Assembly: GCA_965249185.1 (NCBI GenBank)
Contig: CBDFLS010000002.1
Location: 1,116,001 to 1,180,000, forward strand
DNA length: 64,000 nucleotides
Direction of reading: 5' to 3'
Source of the DNA: CBDFLS01 sp965249185
Lineage (GTDB): Bacteria; Chloroflexota; Dehalococcoidia; Lucifugimonadales; Australimonadaceae
Numbering within the stretch: the stretch's first letter is position 1; each line of letters opens with the position of its first letter. The notes beneath the pieces are model-generated. The model was not told where the DNA came from and did no database searches. It worked only from the letters and a program-made list of their open reading frames with translations. The translations under genes and the position numbers were made by a program. Shown one piece after another: positions 15,406 through 23,228 of the stretch.

Positions 15406-16154
15406 CCCGCCTTCCTCCCCGACGGCGCCATCTTCCCCGACACCCACTGGGAGCCTCCCAGTCTCTACACTCACCTCGATTGGCTCGCCGAGCGTCTCGG
15501 CTTCCTCGTGTACGTCGTGTACAACGGGCGGAGTCTCCGCGAGGACGTCAATACCCTCACCAACCACTCAGGCAACCACAGCTTCGTAGACCTTCCCGTT
15601 TATCTGAAGGGACGTGACGGAGGGAGCGACGGGATGGGTCGTCGCCAATGTACCGAGCACTACAAGATAAGGCCGATTCAGCGGAAGATACGCGAGCTGC
15701 TGGGACTCACAAAAGGACAACGTGTTCCGTCCGGCACCGCCGTCGAGCTGTGGCTGGGCATCTCTACCGACGAGGCCATCCGCATGAAGCCGTCCCGCGA
15801 TAGATGGATACAGAACCGTTACCCCCTCATCGAAGCTGGGATGTCCAGGAAGCAATGCATTGCGTGGTGGCAGGCCCGCTATGACCGGCCACTGGAGCGC
15901 TCCGCCTGCGTCGGCTGTCCCTACCAGTCCCGTCAGCGGTGGGTAGAGACCAAGCGCAGATGGCCCGAGCTGTTCGCCGAGGCGGTGGAGATAGATTCCA
16001 ACATGCGGGGTAGGCTGGCCTTCGCCAAAGAACCCTACCTGCATCCACGACGGGTGCCCCTCGCGCAGGCGGTCAGCCCGATGAGGCGGAGTTGGGAACG
16101 GACGGGCAATCGGACGGGTTCGGCAACGAGTGTGAGGGTTACTGTGGCGTCTGA
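15406..16154 (+). pseudogene. PAPS-reductase-like (adenine nucleotide alpha-hydrolase) gene, 5' truncated and frameshifted
   Basis: The protein resembles the phosphoadenosine phosphosulfate reductase-like family found in phages and islands. Visible are FPDTHWEPPSLYTHLDWLAE, a substrate-loop region (YVVYNGRSLREDV), STDEAIRMKPS, WWQARYDRPLERS, the Cys pair in SACVGCPY, and KEPYLHPRRVPLAQAV. The N-terminal nucleotide-binding loop (SGGKDS type) is missing, because the gene begins at the end of the IS3-like element. After about 16075 the expected C-terminus (DEAELG, then DGFGNECEGYCGV and stop at 16152-16154) is in the next frame, so one base is missing. In the uncorrected frame it reads through into the next gene. 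Confidence 0.75.
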
Positions 16155-16236
16155 CGGGGCAGCATTCACGGCGAGACGGCGGGGAGGCTATTTTCGAGTT
16201 GCCAAGGCGCTTCACTGCTGCGGAGAGGAGGGCGCT

Positions 16237-16551
16237 ATGGCAGAAAGAGCGGAGGAACGGGTCATGAAGAAGACGATCGCAGCTGGCGAGCTTGATGCTC
16301 CATATCAAGTGGTCTTTGGAGATGTGTCGAAGATTGTCGATGCCGCCAAGGACTCGGCAACCCGTTCGGTGAATGCCGCTATGACTGCCGCGTATTGGTT
16401 GATCGGGCATCTCATCATCGAGTTCGAGCAGTCAGGAGAAGAGCGGGCTACGTACGGGACCGCGCTCATGGAAAGACTGGCGGCGGACTCGACCCAGCGG
16501 TTTGGACGCGGCTTCTCCCGTCAGAAGCTCCGCCAAGTAGCGGCACGCTGA
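16237..16551 (+). pseudogene. YhcG/DUF1016 N-terminal fragment
   Basis: The ATG at 16237 follows a good ribosome site (GGAGAGGAGGG). The 104 residues match the N-terminal helical domain of the YhcG (DUF1016) PDDEXK-nuclease family: SATRSVNAAMTAAYWLIGH, then IIEFEQSGEERATYG and RFGRGFSRQKLRQ. Full-length members have about 330-370 residues with a C-terminal nuclease domain, which is absent here. The similarity breaks off at about 16545, just before the stop. It is probably non-functional, though a free DNA-binding domain remains possible. Confidence 0.7.
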
Positions 16552-16642
16552 CAGTGGAGAATCCGAAAGAATGAGCAAGGCAACGCAAGGGGCACAAGGG
16601 GCAGGTCCGATAGGAGTCTGGGCCAATGGAATGACTGGCACG

Positions 16643-16672
16643 TTGACGGTGCCGCGCCGCTAGGGGTAAAAT
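16643..16672 (+). promoter_or_regulatory. Putative sigma-70 promoter of the serine recombinase
   Basis: TTGACG (16643-16648) and TAAAAT (16667-16672) are separated by 18 bases. The pair lies 160 bases upstream of the recombinase ATG, and a structured leader follows. No experimental support is available from sequence alone. Confidence 0.5.
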
Positions 16673-16686
16673 GCTGGGTAGAGGTT

Positions 16687-16742
16687 GGCCCGGCGATGCC
16701 GTAAACACCCCGGGCCGTGGCGCCACCTGAATGGGTCAGGTG
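16687..16742 (+). other. Two consecutive hairpins in the recombinase leader
   Basis: The first hairpin pairs GGCCCGG (16687-16693) with CCGGGCC (16710-16716) around a 16-base loop. The second pairs CACCTGA (16724-16730) with TCAGGTG (16736-16742) around five bases. Together with the following terminator-like hairpin they form a structured untranslated leader. I did not recognise a known riboswitch. The segment could also carry recombinase attachment-site sequence. Confidence 0.4.
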
Positions 16743-16767
16743 ATGCGATGTGATTGTACTACTCGCT

Positions 16768-16798
16768 GACCCGCTCCCGACAGGAGGCGGGTCTTTTT
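16768..16798 (+). terminator. Intrinsic terminator or attenuator before the recombinase
   Basis: GACCCGC (16768-16774) pairs with GCGGGTC (16787-16793), followed directly by five T residues. It lies between the predicted promoter and the recombinase ribosome site, so it would either end upstream transcription or attenuate recombinase expression. Confidence 0.6.
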
Positions 16799-16831
16799 GA
16801 TGTTCAAGGAGAAGGAGTAAAGGAGGAAATC

Positions 16832-18469
16832 ATGGCGAGAGCCAGGATACAGAGACAGGCAAATGGACAGAGGGCGGCCATCTACGCCCGCGTCTCCGAC
16901 AAGAGCCAAGACACAGAGGACAAGACCTCCATCTCCGAGCAGATCAGTGCTATGGAAGCCCACTGCGAGCGTAAGGGGCTGACCATCGCCGCACGCTATC
17001 AGGAGGTGGGCAGGGGCTGGACCAAGAAGCGCCCCGAGTTCCAGAGGATGCTGGCCGACGCCAGACGGGGAAGGTTCGACACCATCGTCTGCTGGAAGTC
17101 GGACCGCCTGAGTAGGGGCATGTACCCCGCAGCCGCCCTTATGGAGGTCATCGAGGCTTATCACATCAACCTGGAAGCCGTCATGGACGCCATCGACATG
17201 AAGACCTTTGGGCTCATGGCGGCAATCGGCAAGATAGAGCTGGACAACTTCCGTGAGAGGACTACCATGGGCAAGCGGGGCTCGGCCAAGCGAGGCCGAA
17301 TGCCCGCGGGAGCACCTCCCTACGGCTATCGTACCGGGGAGGACGGCAAGCTGGAGATATATGAGCCGGAGGCCGAGGTGGTCCGCCGAGTCTTCCAAAT
17401 GTACGTCCATGAAGGCATGGCTGGGACGGCCATCGTCCAACAGTTGACCAGGGACAACGCCCCGACGAGGAAGGCCGGCTCCCGTTGGCACAAGGCATAC
17501 GTCAGCTTCCTCCTTGGTAACGAGACCTACACAGGCACCTGGTGGTACGGCAAGGCCCGGTGGATTGTGACGGAGGCAGGGGAGGAGGTCTACCCTCAGC
17601 CCAGGGACTCCTGGATCGAGGTCCCCATCCCGCAGTTGGTAGACGAGGAGACCTGGGAGAGAGCGCAGGACCTGAAGAAACAACGAAAGGTGCGATCCAA
17701 GCGCAACACCAAAGCATTCTACCTGCTCCAGCACCTCGTAAGGTGCACCGAATGCGGGCGGCTCTTCGCCTCCCGTTCCTCCAACCGCACCTACCTCAAA
17801 CGCAATGGCCAGCGCCACAGGCAGGATAGGGTCACCCCTCAGCGGCACTATCACTGCTACGGAATGCTCAGCGACGGCCTCCGGTGCCGTAAGCCAGCGA
17901 TGATCAGGGCGGAACGCCTGGAGGAGTTGGTCTGGAGCCAGGTCAAGAGTGTGATCCAGCATCCCGAACTCATTGTCGCCGGCATTGAGGCTATGGACAC
18001 TCAGGAAGACGGTGCCCTGGAGAAGCGGTCCGCCAAAGCGGAGCGTGAGCTTCGGAAGGTACAGACTGAGGAGGAAAGGGCCATTCGCCTGTTCGTGTCT
18101 GGGAAGATTACAGAGGACCAGCTCGACCTTCAACGCAAGTTCATCACGGAACGGCTGGAAACCGCACGAGCAGATCTGGATGACCTCCGTGCAAGCGAGT
18201 CTGTGGCATCTGAGAAGAGGACCATGATGGAGAATCTCATCCAGTGGGCCGGGGAATTCGGCGGCAGGCTCGATGAACTCCCCGACGAGAAGCGCAGGGA
18301 CGTGCTGCGGTTGCTCGTCGATCAGATTCTCGTGGACAAGGACAACAAGGTGAGCATCACCCTTGGCATCCCAACTGATAGCTTGATGTCGATTGAGAAA
18401 GTGGAATCACGATTCCGATGCCAGACGATAGCCCCATCCCGGGGAGAGATGCCGAGGAGATGGCGCTGA
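16832..18469 (+). CDS. Large serine recombinase
   Basis: A site-specific integrase/resolvase of 545 residues, the type used by integrative elements and phages. The N-terminal resolvase domain carries the nucleophile Ser in YARVSDKSQ and active-site Arg residues in SDRLSRG, followed by the long helix (IGKIELDNFRERTTMGKRG). The recombinase domain spans about residues 150-260 (APPYGYR, then a KAYVSFLLGNETYTG segment). A zinc ribbon follows (CTECGRLF, then YHCYG and LRCRKP), then a coiled coil (about 370-450) and a C-terminal region (DEKRRDVLRLLVDQI). The ATG at 16832 follows AAGGAGGAAATC. An in-frame start further upstream would overlap the terminator. No intact partner element boundaries are visible. 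Confidence 0.92.
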   Translation: MARARIQRQANGQRAAIYARVSDKSQDTEDKTSISEQISAMEAHCERKGLTIAARYQEVGRGWTKKRPEFQRMLADARRGRFDTIVCWKSDRLSRGMYPAAALMEVIEAYHINLEAVMDAIDMKTFGLMAAIGKIELDNFRERTTMGKRGSAKRGRMPAGAPPYGYRTGEDGKLEIYEPEAEVVRRVFQMYVHEGMAGTAIVQQLTRDNAPTRKAGSRWHKAYVSFLLGNETYTGTWWYGKARWIVTEAGEEVYPQPRDSWIEVPIPQLVDEETWERAQDLKKQRKVRSKRNTKAFYLLQHLVRCTECGRLFASRSSNRTYLKRNGQRHRQDRVTPQRHYHCYGMLSDGLRCRKPAMIRAERLEELVWSQVKSVIQHPELIVAGIEAMDTQEDGALEKRSAKAERELRKVQTEEERAIRLFVSGKITEDQLDLQRKFITERLETARADLDDLRASESVASEKRTMMENLIQWAGEFGGRLDELPDEKRRDVLRLLVDQILVDKDNKVSITLGIPTDSLMSIEKVESRFRCQTIAPSRGEMPRRWR

Positions 18470-18480
18470 ACGGCTCGGTT

Positions 18481-18524
18481 CTGTCTACCGTCAAGTTAGG
18501 CCCACCAAACTTGACGGTAGACAG
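18481..18524. repeat. Perfect 17-bp inverted repeat downstream of the recombinase
   Basis: CTGTCTACCGTCAAGTT (18481-18497) is followed after ten bases (18498-18507) by its exact complement (18508-18524). There is no T-run on either side, so it is a weak candidate for an intrinsic terminator. A 17-bp perfect dyad 11 bases after the recombinase stop could be a protein-binding or recombination site, or the stem of a stabilising 3' RNA structure. Confidence 0.75.
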
Positions 18525-18640
18525 TACCATCTTCGAGATGTGGCTGGGACTGTGAGTCTCCCAGGGTTAGCCCCTACCATCATGGCAGAACGGCATGATG
18601 GCGTTGCCGCCATGCCCAGGAGATAACTAATCCACCGGAC

Positions 18641-19306
18641 TTAGCGACTCTGCAAAAGGTCGAGGATAGCTCTGGCGCGACACATGCGGTCGTGCCCAAC
18701 ATGTCCGACGGCGCCCAACGCCCGCAGCCAGTCGATGGCGCGCTGTGCCGTCGTGACAGCCACATCGAGCTTGTCTGGTATGCCACACGAGGCTTCCTTC
18801 TTACCGCGTCGGTTCTGTCTCTCCACTGGCTCCTCGGCCATGAACTCTGCCCGGGAGAAGAGCGACCGCTGTGTCTCAGGGGCTTCGTCGTGGTGACCGT
18901 TGGCCTCCTCCACGGCGACGGCTCCGGTCCCGTTCCGATGCACCTCGACCACCACTGGCTCCGGCTCCACCCCCATGGCGCCCCACTCATCGTCCACCAG
19001 CAACTCCTCTGAGAGGGCCTCGGCGTCTCTGGCCTGGGCGAAGGCATCCTCGACCGACTCTCCTTCTTCTTCCTCCTCTCCGTTCACGATCTTCCTTGCC
19101 AGTGCCAGCATGATGTCGTCCCCGTCATCGCCGTAGGCCGCCAGTCCGTCCTCGGGGAGTTCTCCTTCTACCGCCAGGGAGCTTTGCAGCTTTTGGGCCA
19201 CCAGCTTCAATGCATCGGCTTGGAGGGTCCCCCGGTAGGCCATGAAGATGACCTTGACGGGCCGGGTCTGGCCGATGCGCCAGGAGCAGCGCGACGCCTG
19301 CCGCAT
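18641..19306 (-). pseudogene. C-terminal fragment of a SNF2/DEAD-type helicase
   Basis: The visible start (MRQASRCSWRIGQTRPVKV) corresponds to helicase motif VI (Q..R..R.GQ) and the strand after it. The next part (AYRGTLQADALKLVAQKL, then GDDGDDIMLALARKIVNGEE) resembles tails of island-borne SNF2-like helicases. Everything before motif VI is missing, including Walker A and DEAH, and a stop lies just upstream in frame. The last 120 residues are acidic and low in complexity, with a short helical end. It is probably a relic of a larger mobile-element gene. Confidence 0.6.
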
Positions 19307-19497
19307 ACTGCATCATCTCTTACTACGTTGGCCAGTGCCCCTATTGTCAGCCGATAGGGAGCTTCGCCCGTTACACATGCAGGACGCAAACCGATTAACT
19401 CCAGAATGGACCTTCGATGATTGTGCCAGCCTCCGTCGAAAGCAGTGAGCATACTAATCTGAAGTCCCCTCTTCTTCGGACGCAGGATGAACAGGGC

Positions 19498-19954
19498 TAA
19501 CTGCTCTCACGGGCCAGCACAGAATCACCCCAATCCCCTACGCGGGCGGGCTCCAGCCGGGTTACGCCAGGAAAGCCGTCGAAGTCAGTGTCCACGGAGA
19601 TGGTCCAGTGATGCCCAGGCGTCGCATCACCGCCGCGTGGAGCAGGTCACGGGCGCTTATCCTGGGATGACTATCCGCCAGCCCCGCCGCCAAGTGGATA
19701 TCCTCCACGTAGACGGGTTCAATCCGATCATGCATCGCCTCGGCGAAACCCTGGAGGACCTCTCTCCCCAACGTCCATCGCCCAGAGGCAAGATAGCGAT
19801 GCAAGAGCTCCTGAAGGACCTCGACGTCGGTCACAAATGACTGCGGGTGCTCTGCGGCAATCATGAGCACCCGAGCGCACGGCTCCTTGTTTGGGTGATC
19901 CCTACCGGAGGCGTAGATAGGGACGTTCGCGTCAATAAAGGCCGCCGGGCGCAT
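19498..19954 (-). pseudogene. VapC-type PIN-domain toxin with a C-terminal frameshift
   Basis: PIN-domain ribonuclease. The ATG at 19954 follows GGAGGCGGCCC and overlaps the antitoxin gene by 23 bases. The first three acidic residues are visible (FIDANVPIY; DVEVLQELLHRY; ISARDLLHAAV). In the reading frame the protein ends at 19562 with PSPWTLTSTAFLA. The expected end is in another frame: ISVDTDFDGFPGV, then TRLEPARVGDW, with stop at 19498-19500. A single missing base near 19600 therefore removes the fourth acidic motif (DTDFD), so the toxin is probably inactive, unless this is a sequencing error. Confidence 0.72.
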
Positions 19955-20183
19955 GGGCCGCCTCCAACTCGCGAGAGAGTGTAGCGGCATCCGGCGGGTC
20001 CTCTACCTCCAGCTTGACTAGCCGCTCAACCGCGTCTCTGCGCCGCTCTCGCATGGTGTCTTCATAGGCGTCGTCAATCAGGCAGCGCACCACCTCGGAG
20101 ATAGGCACACCCCTCTCCTCCACGAGTTCCTCCAACCTTCGCCGGTGCTCGTCATCCAGCCGTACATCCAATCGCCCGGCCAT
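19932..20183 (-). CDS. Ribbon-helix-helix antitoxin (VapB/CopG type)
   Basis: An 83-residue DNA-binding antitoxin that would neutralise the overlapping PIN toxin and repress the operon. The N-terminal ribbon (GRLDVRLDDEHRRRLEEL) and the helix (GVPISEVVRCLIDDAYEDTM) fit the RHH fold. The C-terminal half is charged and would contact the toxin. The ATG at 20183 is chosen because AAAGGAGACGAT precedes it; a longer frame to 20234 has no ribosome site. The gene has no visible defect although its toxin is frameshifted. Confidence 0.75.
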   Translation of the reverse strand: MAGRLDVRLDDEHRRRLEELVEERGVPISEVVRCLIDDAYEDTMRERRRDAVERLVKLEVEDPPDAATLSRELEAAHAPGGLY

Positions 20184-20341
20184 ATCGTCTCCTTTGTGCG
20201 GGGTAATGTGTACGGAGGTAAGTATGCGGCACATTGTGCCCTGCCGTCATCCCCCTCCCGGCCCGGACAATGTGTTCCTGACACGCGTACTATCTCCGCC
20301 TATTCCAAACAACAAAAAGGGCCTGCATATATGGATGCGCA

Positions 20342-20494
20342 TGGGGGCCGCAGCTGCGAGGCCTCACCAACGTGGCGGCCGAGTGGACCATGTTGGCTAC
20401 CGCCTTCAACCTGCACGCGCTATGCCGGGTGTGGAGTTCCTCTAGCTACTTCAGCCATCCGTCTAACGGTCCGGAGCCTTGTCCCGTTCCTTGA
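20342..20494 (+). pseudogene. C-terminal remnant of an IS1182/IS5-type transposase
   Basis: One frame reads QLRGLTNVAAEWTMLATAFN, then LHALCRVWSSSS, and stops at 20492-20494. The pattern RGL.KV..EW.L...AFNL..L matches the conserved C-terminal end of IS1182-type DDE transposases. Nothing recognisable precedes it. The assignment rests on a short match recalled from the family. Confidence 0.5.
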
Positions 20495-20736
20495 ACTGCG
20501 GCGATGACAGTGTCCAGCCTACACTCCATCGCCTTGCGTCAAACGAATCCGTCACAACCTTCCTCATCCTGAGACAGGCTCAATTGCGAACTTTTCGCTG
20601 GGAGCTCCGAATATAAGGAGTGGGTAGGATGACCCCGGGAAGACCCCAAGAGCCTTCGGCCCACCGGGTTGGAGGCTCCTCCATTGCAGTCGTGAGCGGC
20701 CTAGCCGCTACCGCGACTGGACCCAAGAGCAGTCCA

Positions 20737-20762
20737 GCTCCCATTATCGCTGACGGCCTACA
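20737..20762. repeat. Orphan end of the IS3-like element
   Basis: The sequence CCCATTATCGCTGACGGC followed by CTACA differs at one base from the right terminal repeat of both IS3-like copies (ending at 15405 and 31259). No transposase sequence adjoins it, so it is either a solo end left by deletion or the end of a related small element. Confidence 0.6.
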
Positions 20763-20872
20763 GTTGATAGTATTCATATACTACTAGCAAATAGCAAAAA
20801 AAGCACGATATTGAGAGTAATGTGTGATATATATGCTGTATGCGGCGCAGGACCTTATCATTTTCGCTGAAA

Positions 20873-20900
20873 ACGGACAACGGACAACGGACAACGGACA
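20873..20900 (+). repeat. Four tandem copies of ACGGACA
   Basis: Four perfect 7-bp units, placed three bases before a TTGACA box. Such a repeat can change copy number by slippage and would alter the spacing of upstream promoter elements. Confidence 0.85.
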
Positions 20901-20903
20901 ATG

Positions 20904-20930
20904 TTGACAGGCCCAAGGCATATCTATAGG
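20904..20930 (+). promoter_or_regulatory. Putative promoter of the betaine transporter genes
   Basis: A perfect TTGACA (20904-20909) is followed after 15 bases by TATAGG (20925-20930). The spacing is short, so the -10 assignment is uncertain, but no better pair is seen before the proVW start at 20991. Confidence 0.35.
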
Positions 20931-20990
20931 GTACGACAAACTCCGTATTCGCGCCTTGCGTCGCGCTGAAATTTGCTTTTTCGGGATTTT

Positions 20991-23168
20991 ATGGCTAAAG
21001 AATCTCCTGCAAGTTCCTTAAGCGGCGCCTCAACGGGCTCGGTTCGCGTACGGGTCCGAAACCTTTGGAAGATCTTTGGCGAGGGCGAAGGGCCGGACTT
21101 GGTGGAGCGGGTGTCCGGGATGTCCAGGGGGGAGGCCCAGGCCGCCTACAACTGCGTCGTGGCTCTGCAGGACGTCAGCTTCGACGTGCAGGACGGGGAG
21201 ACCTTCGTGGTCATGGGCCTCTCCGGAAGCGGCAAGTCCACCATAGTCCGCTGCATCAACCGCCTCATCAACCCAACCACCGGCTCCGTCTTTGTAGACG
21301 ATGACGATGTCTTGGCGTTCGGCGACGAGGAGCTGACGAACTTCCGGCGCACCAAGACCTCCATGGTCTTCCAACAGTTCGGCCTCTTGCCCCATCGCAC
21401 CGTGCTGGAAAACGCTGCGTGGGGCCTGGAAATCCAGGACGTTCCCTTGGAAAGCCGCTCAGAGCGGGCCCAAGAGGTCTTGGAGCTTGTGGGGCTTGGC
21501 AAGTGGGGCGAGTATCGGCCCTCCGCTCTGTCCGGCGGCATGCAGCAGCGCGTCGGCTTGGCCAGAGCGTTGGCCAGCAACCCAGAAATCCTGCTGATGG
21601 ACGAGCCCTTCAGCGCCCTGGACCCCCTCATACGCCGGGACATGCAGAACGAGCTTATGCGGCTCCAGGGGCAGATGCAGAAGACCACCATCTTCATCAC
21701 CCATGACCTGTCCGAAGCGGTGCGGTTGGGCAATCGCATCGCTATCATGCGCGACGGGGCGGTGATTCAGATGGGGACTCCCGAAGAAATCGTAGTTGAC
21801 CCGGCGGACGAGTACGTGGCGGACTTCACGCGAGACGTGCGCCCGTCCACCGTGCTGACGGTGGGCTACTTCATGGACCGGCAGGGGACCAAATGGGCGT
21901 CGGCGGACGCCAGCAGGCCCAACGCCAGAGTGGCCTTCGAGCAAACGGTGGATGAGGCGCTCTCAGAGCTTTGGTCCACTCCAGGTCAGCTAGGGGTCAT
22001 GGACGAGTCCGGGGCTTTGGTCGGCATGATAGACCGGGAGACCCTGCTCCAGGCTGCCTTCGAGCAACCTAACTTCGCCAAGGGCCACATCGGCGGGGAC
22101 GCAGGAGAGGCCAGTCTCAGTTCCATGGCGGTCCCCAGTCAGACCAAGACCTCCGATCAGCAAGAAGAAAAGACCAGAGACGCATCTCTGTCGGGGCGAA
22201 TGAACGTCGCCTTTGGGCGGATGAGCCACACAACCGTCCTCCTTCTTGGCCTTCTGTCTCTGGCCGCATCCACGGCCATTGTGGCAGCGTTCTGGGGCGT
22301 AGGGGTCTCCTTCCCGGCCAATTGGGGCCCGGAGATCGCGGACGAGGTCAACGATTTCCTTCGCTGGTTGACCCGGACCGGCGCGCCGGTGTTCGACACC
22401 GTGGCGGACGCCGTGTTGACGTTCCTGCTGCTCTTGGAGGACGCGCTCCGCTGGCTTCCGTGGCCCACGGTGGTTTTGGGCATTGCGCTGCTCTCCTGGC
22501 GGACCGTGGGTTGGCAACTTGGGGCATTCGCGGTAGGATCGCTGACGGCAGTGGGGCTGGTGGGCCTGTGGGAAAGCGCCATGGAGACCATGGCCCTCAT
22601 CGTGGTGGCGGTGATCTTGTCCGTAGCCATCGCCATCCCCCTGGGCATCGTGGCCGCCCGAAGCAACTCCGTAGATTCCATCATGCGGCCAATTCTAGAC
22701 GGCATGCAGACCATGCCGGCCTTCGTCTACCTAGTGCCTGGCATCATGCTGTTCGGCATCGGCAACGTGCCGGGCATCTTCGCCACGGTGATCTACGCCA
22801 TGCCTCCGGCCATCCGGCTGACCAATCTGGGCATCCGCCAGGTGACGCCACAGGTGGTGGAGGCGGCCCAGTCCTTCGGCACCACCCGACAGCAGCTCCT
22901 GCTGAAAGTGCAGTTGCCCATGGCCATCCCCACTATCATGGCGGGCATAAACCAGACCATCATGATGGCCCTGGCCATGGTGGTGGTGGCCTCGCTGGTG
23001 GGCGCCGGTGGCTTGGGAGAGGACGTCCTCCGGGGTCTAGGCCGGTTCCGGCCCGGGGAGGCGCTGCTGGCAGGTCTGGCCATCGTGGCGCTGGCGATCA
23101 TTCTGGACCGGATAACTCAGGCATGGGCACGGGAGCGGCAGGCCGCCTTGCAGAGCAAGAAGGAATAG
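20991..23168 (+). CDS. Glycine betaine/proline ABC transporter, fused ATPase and permease (ProV-ProW)
   Basis: One polypeptide of 725 residues combines the ATPase and the membrane subunit of an osmoprotectant importer. The ATPase part (about 1-300) has Walker A GLSGSGKST, Q-loop VFQQFGLLPHRT, signature LSGGMQQR, Walker B ILLMDEPFSALD and H-loop ITHDLSEA, then a degenerate CBS-like region (about 300-365). A charged linker leads to the permease (about 400-725), with several membrane helices and the BPD loop (EAAQSFGTTRQQLLLKVQLP). ATG 20991 is preferred over an upstream TTG. These subunits are usually separate proteins; no stop or slip site separates them here. proX follows after 60 bases. Confidence 0.93.
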   Translation: MAKESPASSLSGASTGSVRVRVRNLWKIFGEGEGPDLVERVSGMSRGEAQAAYNCVVALQDVSFDVQDGETFVVMGLSGSGKSTIVRCINRLINPTTGSVFVDDDDVLAFGDEELTNFRRTKTSMVFQQFGLLPHRTVLENAAWGLEIQDVPLESRSERAQEVLELVGLGKWGEYRPSALSGGMQQRVGLARALASNPEILLMDEPFSALDPLIRRDMQNELMRLQGQMQKTTIFITHDLSEAVRLGNRIAIMRDGAVIQMGTPEEIVVDPADEYVADFTRDVRPSTVLTVGYFMDRQGTKWASADASRPNARVAFEQTVDEALSELWSTPGQLGVMDESGALVGMIDRETLLQAAFEQPNFAKGHIGGDAGEASLSSMAVPSQTKTSDQQEEKTRDASLSGRMNVAFGRMSHTTVLLLGLLSLAASTAIVAAFWGVGVSFPANWGPEIADEVNDFLRWLTRTGAPVFDTVADAVLTFLLLLEDALRWLPWPTVVLGIALLSWRTVGWQLGAFAVGSLTAVGLVGLWESAMETMALIVVAVILSVAIAIPLGIVAARSNSVDSIMRPILDGMQTMPAFVYLVPGIMLFGIGNVPGIFATVIYAMPPAIRLTNLGIRQVTPQVVEAAQSFGTTRQQLLLKVQLPMAIPTIMAGINQTIMMALAMVVVASLVGAGGLGEDVLRGLGRFRPGEALLAGLAIVALAIILDRITQAWARERQAALQSKKE

Positions 23169-23228
23169 ATAGACGGAATCAAGAACACGCGAAGGCGGCG
23201 CTAAGGACCAAGAAAGGAGAGTCACGGT

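Larger units (their letters stand above)
20184..20990. other. Intergenic region with transposon debris
   Basis: No intact gene was recognised. It holds an IS1182-type transposase tail (20342-20494), an orphan terminal repeat (about 20737-20762), a 7-bp tandem repeat (20873-20900) and a probable promoter for the betaine transporter genes. Confidence 0.6.

Noticed and set aside
16754..16831. Upstream in-frame extension of the serine recombinase
   Set aside because: It would translate across the terminator hairpin and lacks a ribosome site, while ATG 16832 has a strong one.
16736..18133. A 465-codon minus-strand frame opposite the serine recombinase
   Set aside because: The plus-strand frame has all catalytic motifs; the opposite frame has none and is explained by codon bias.
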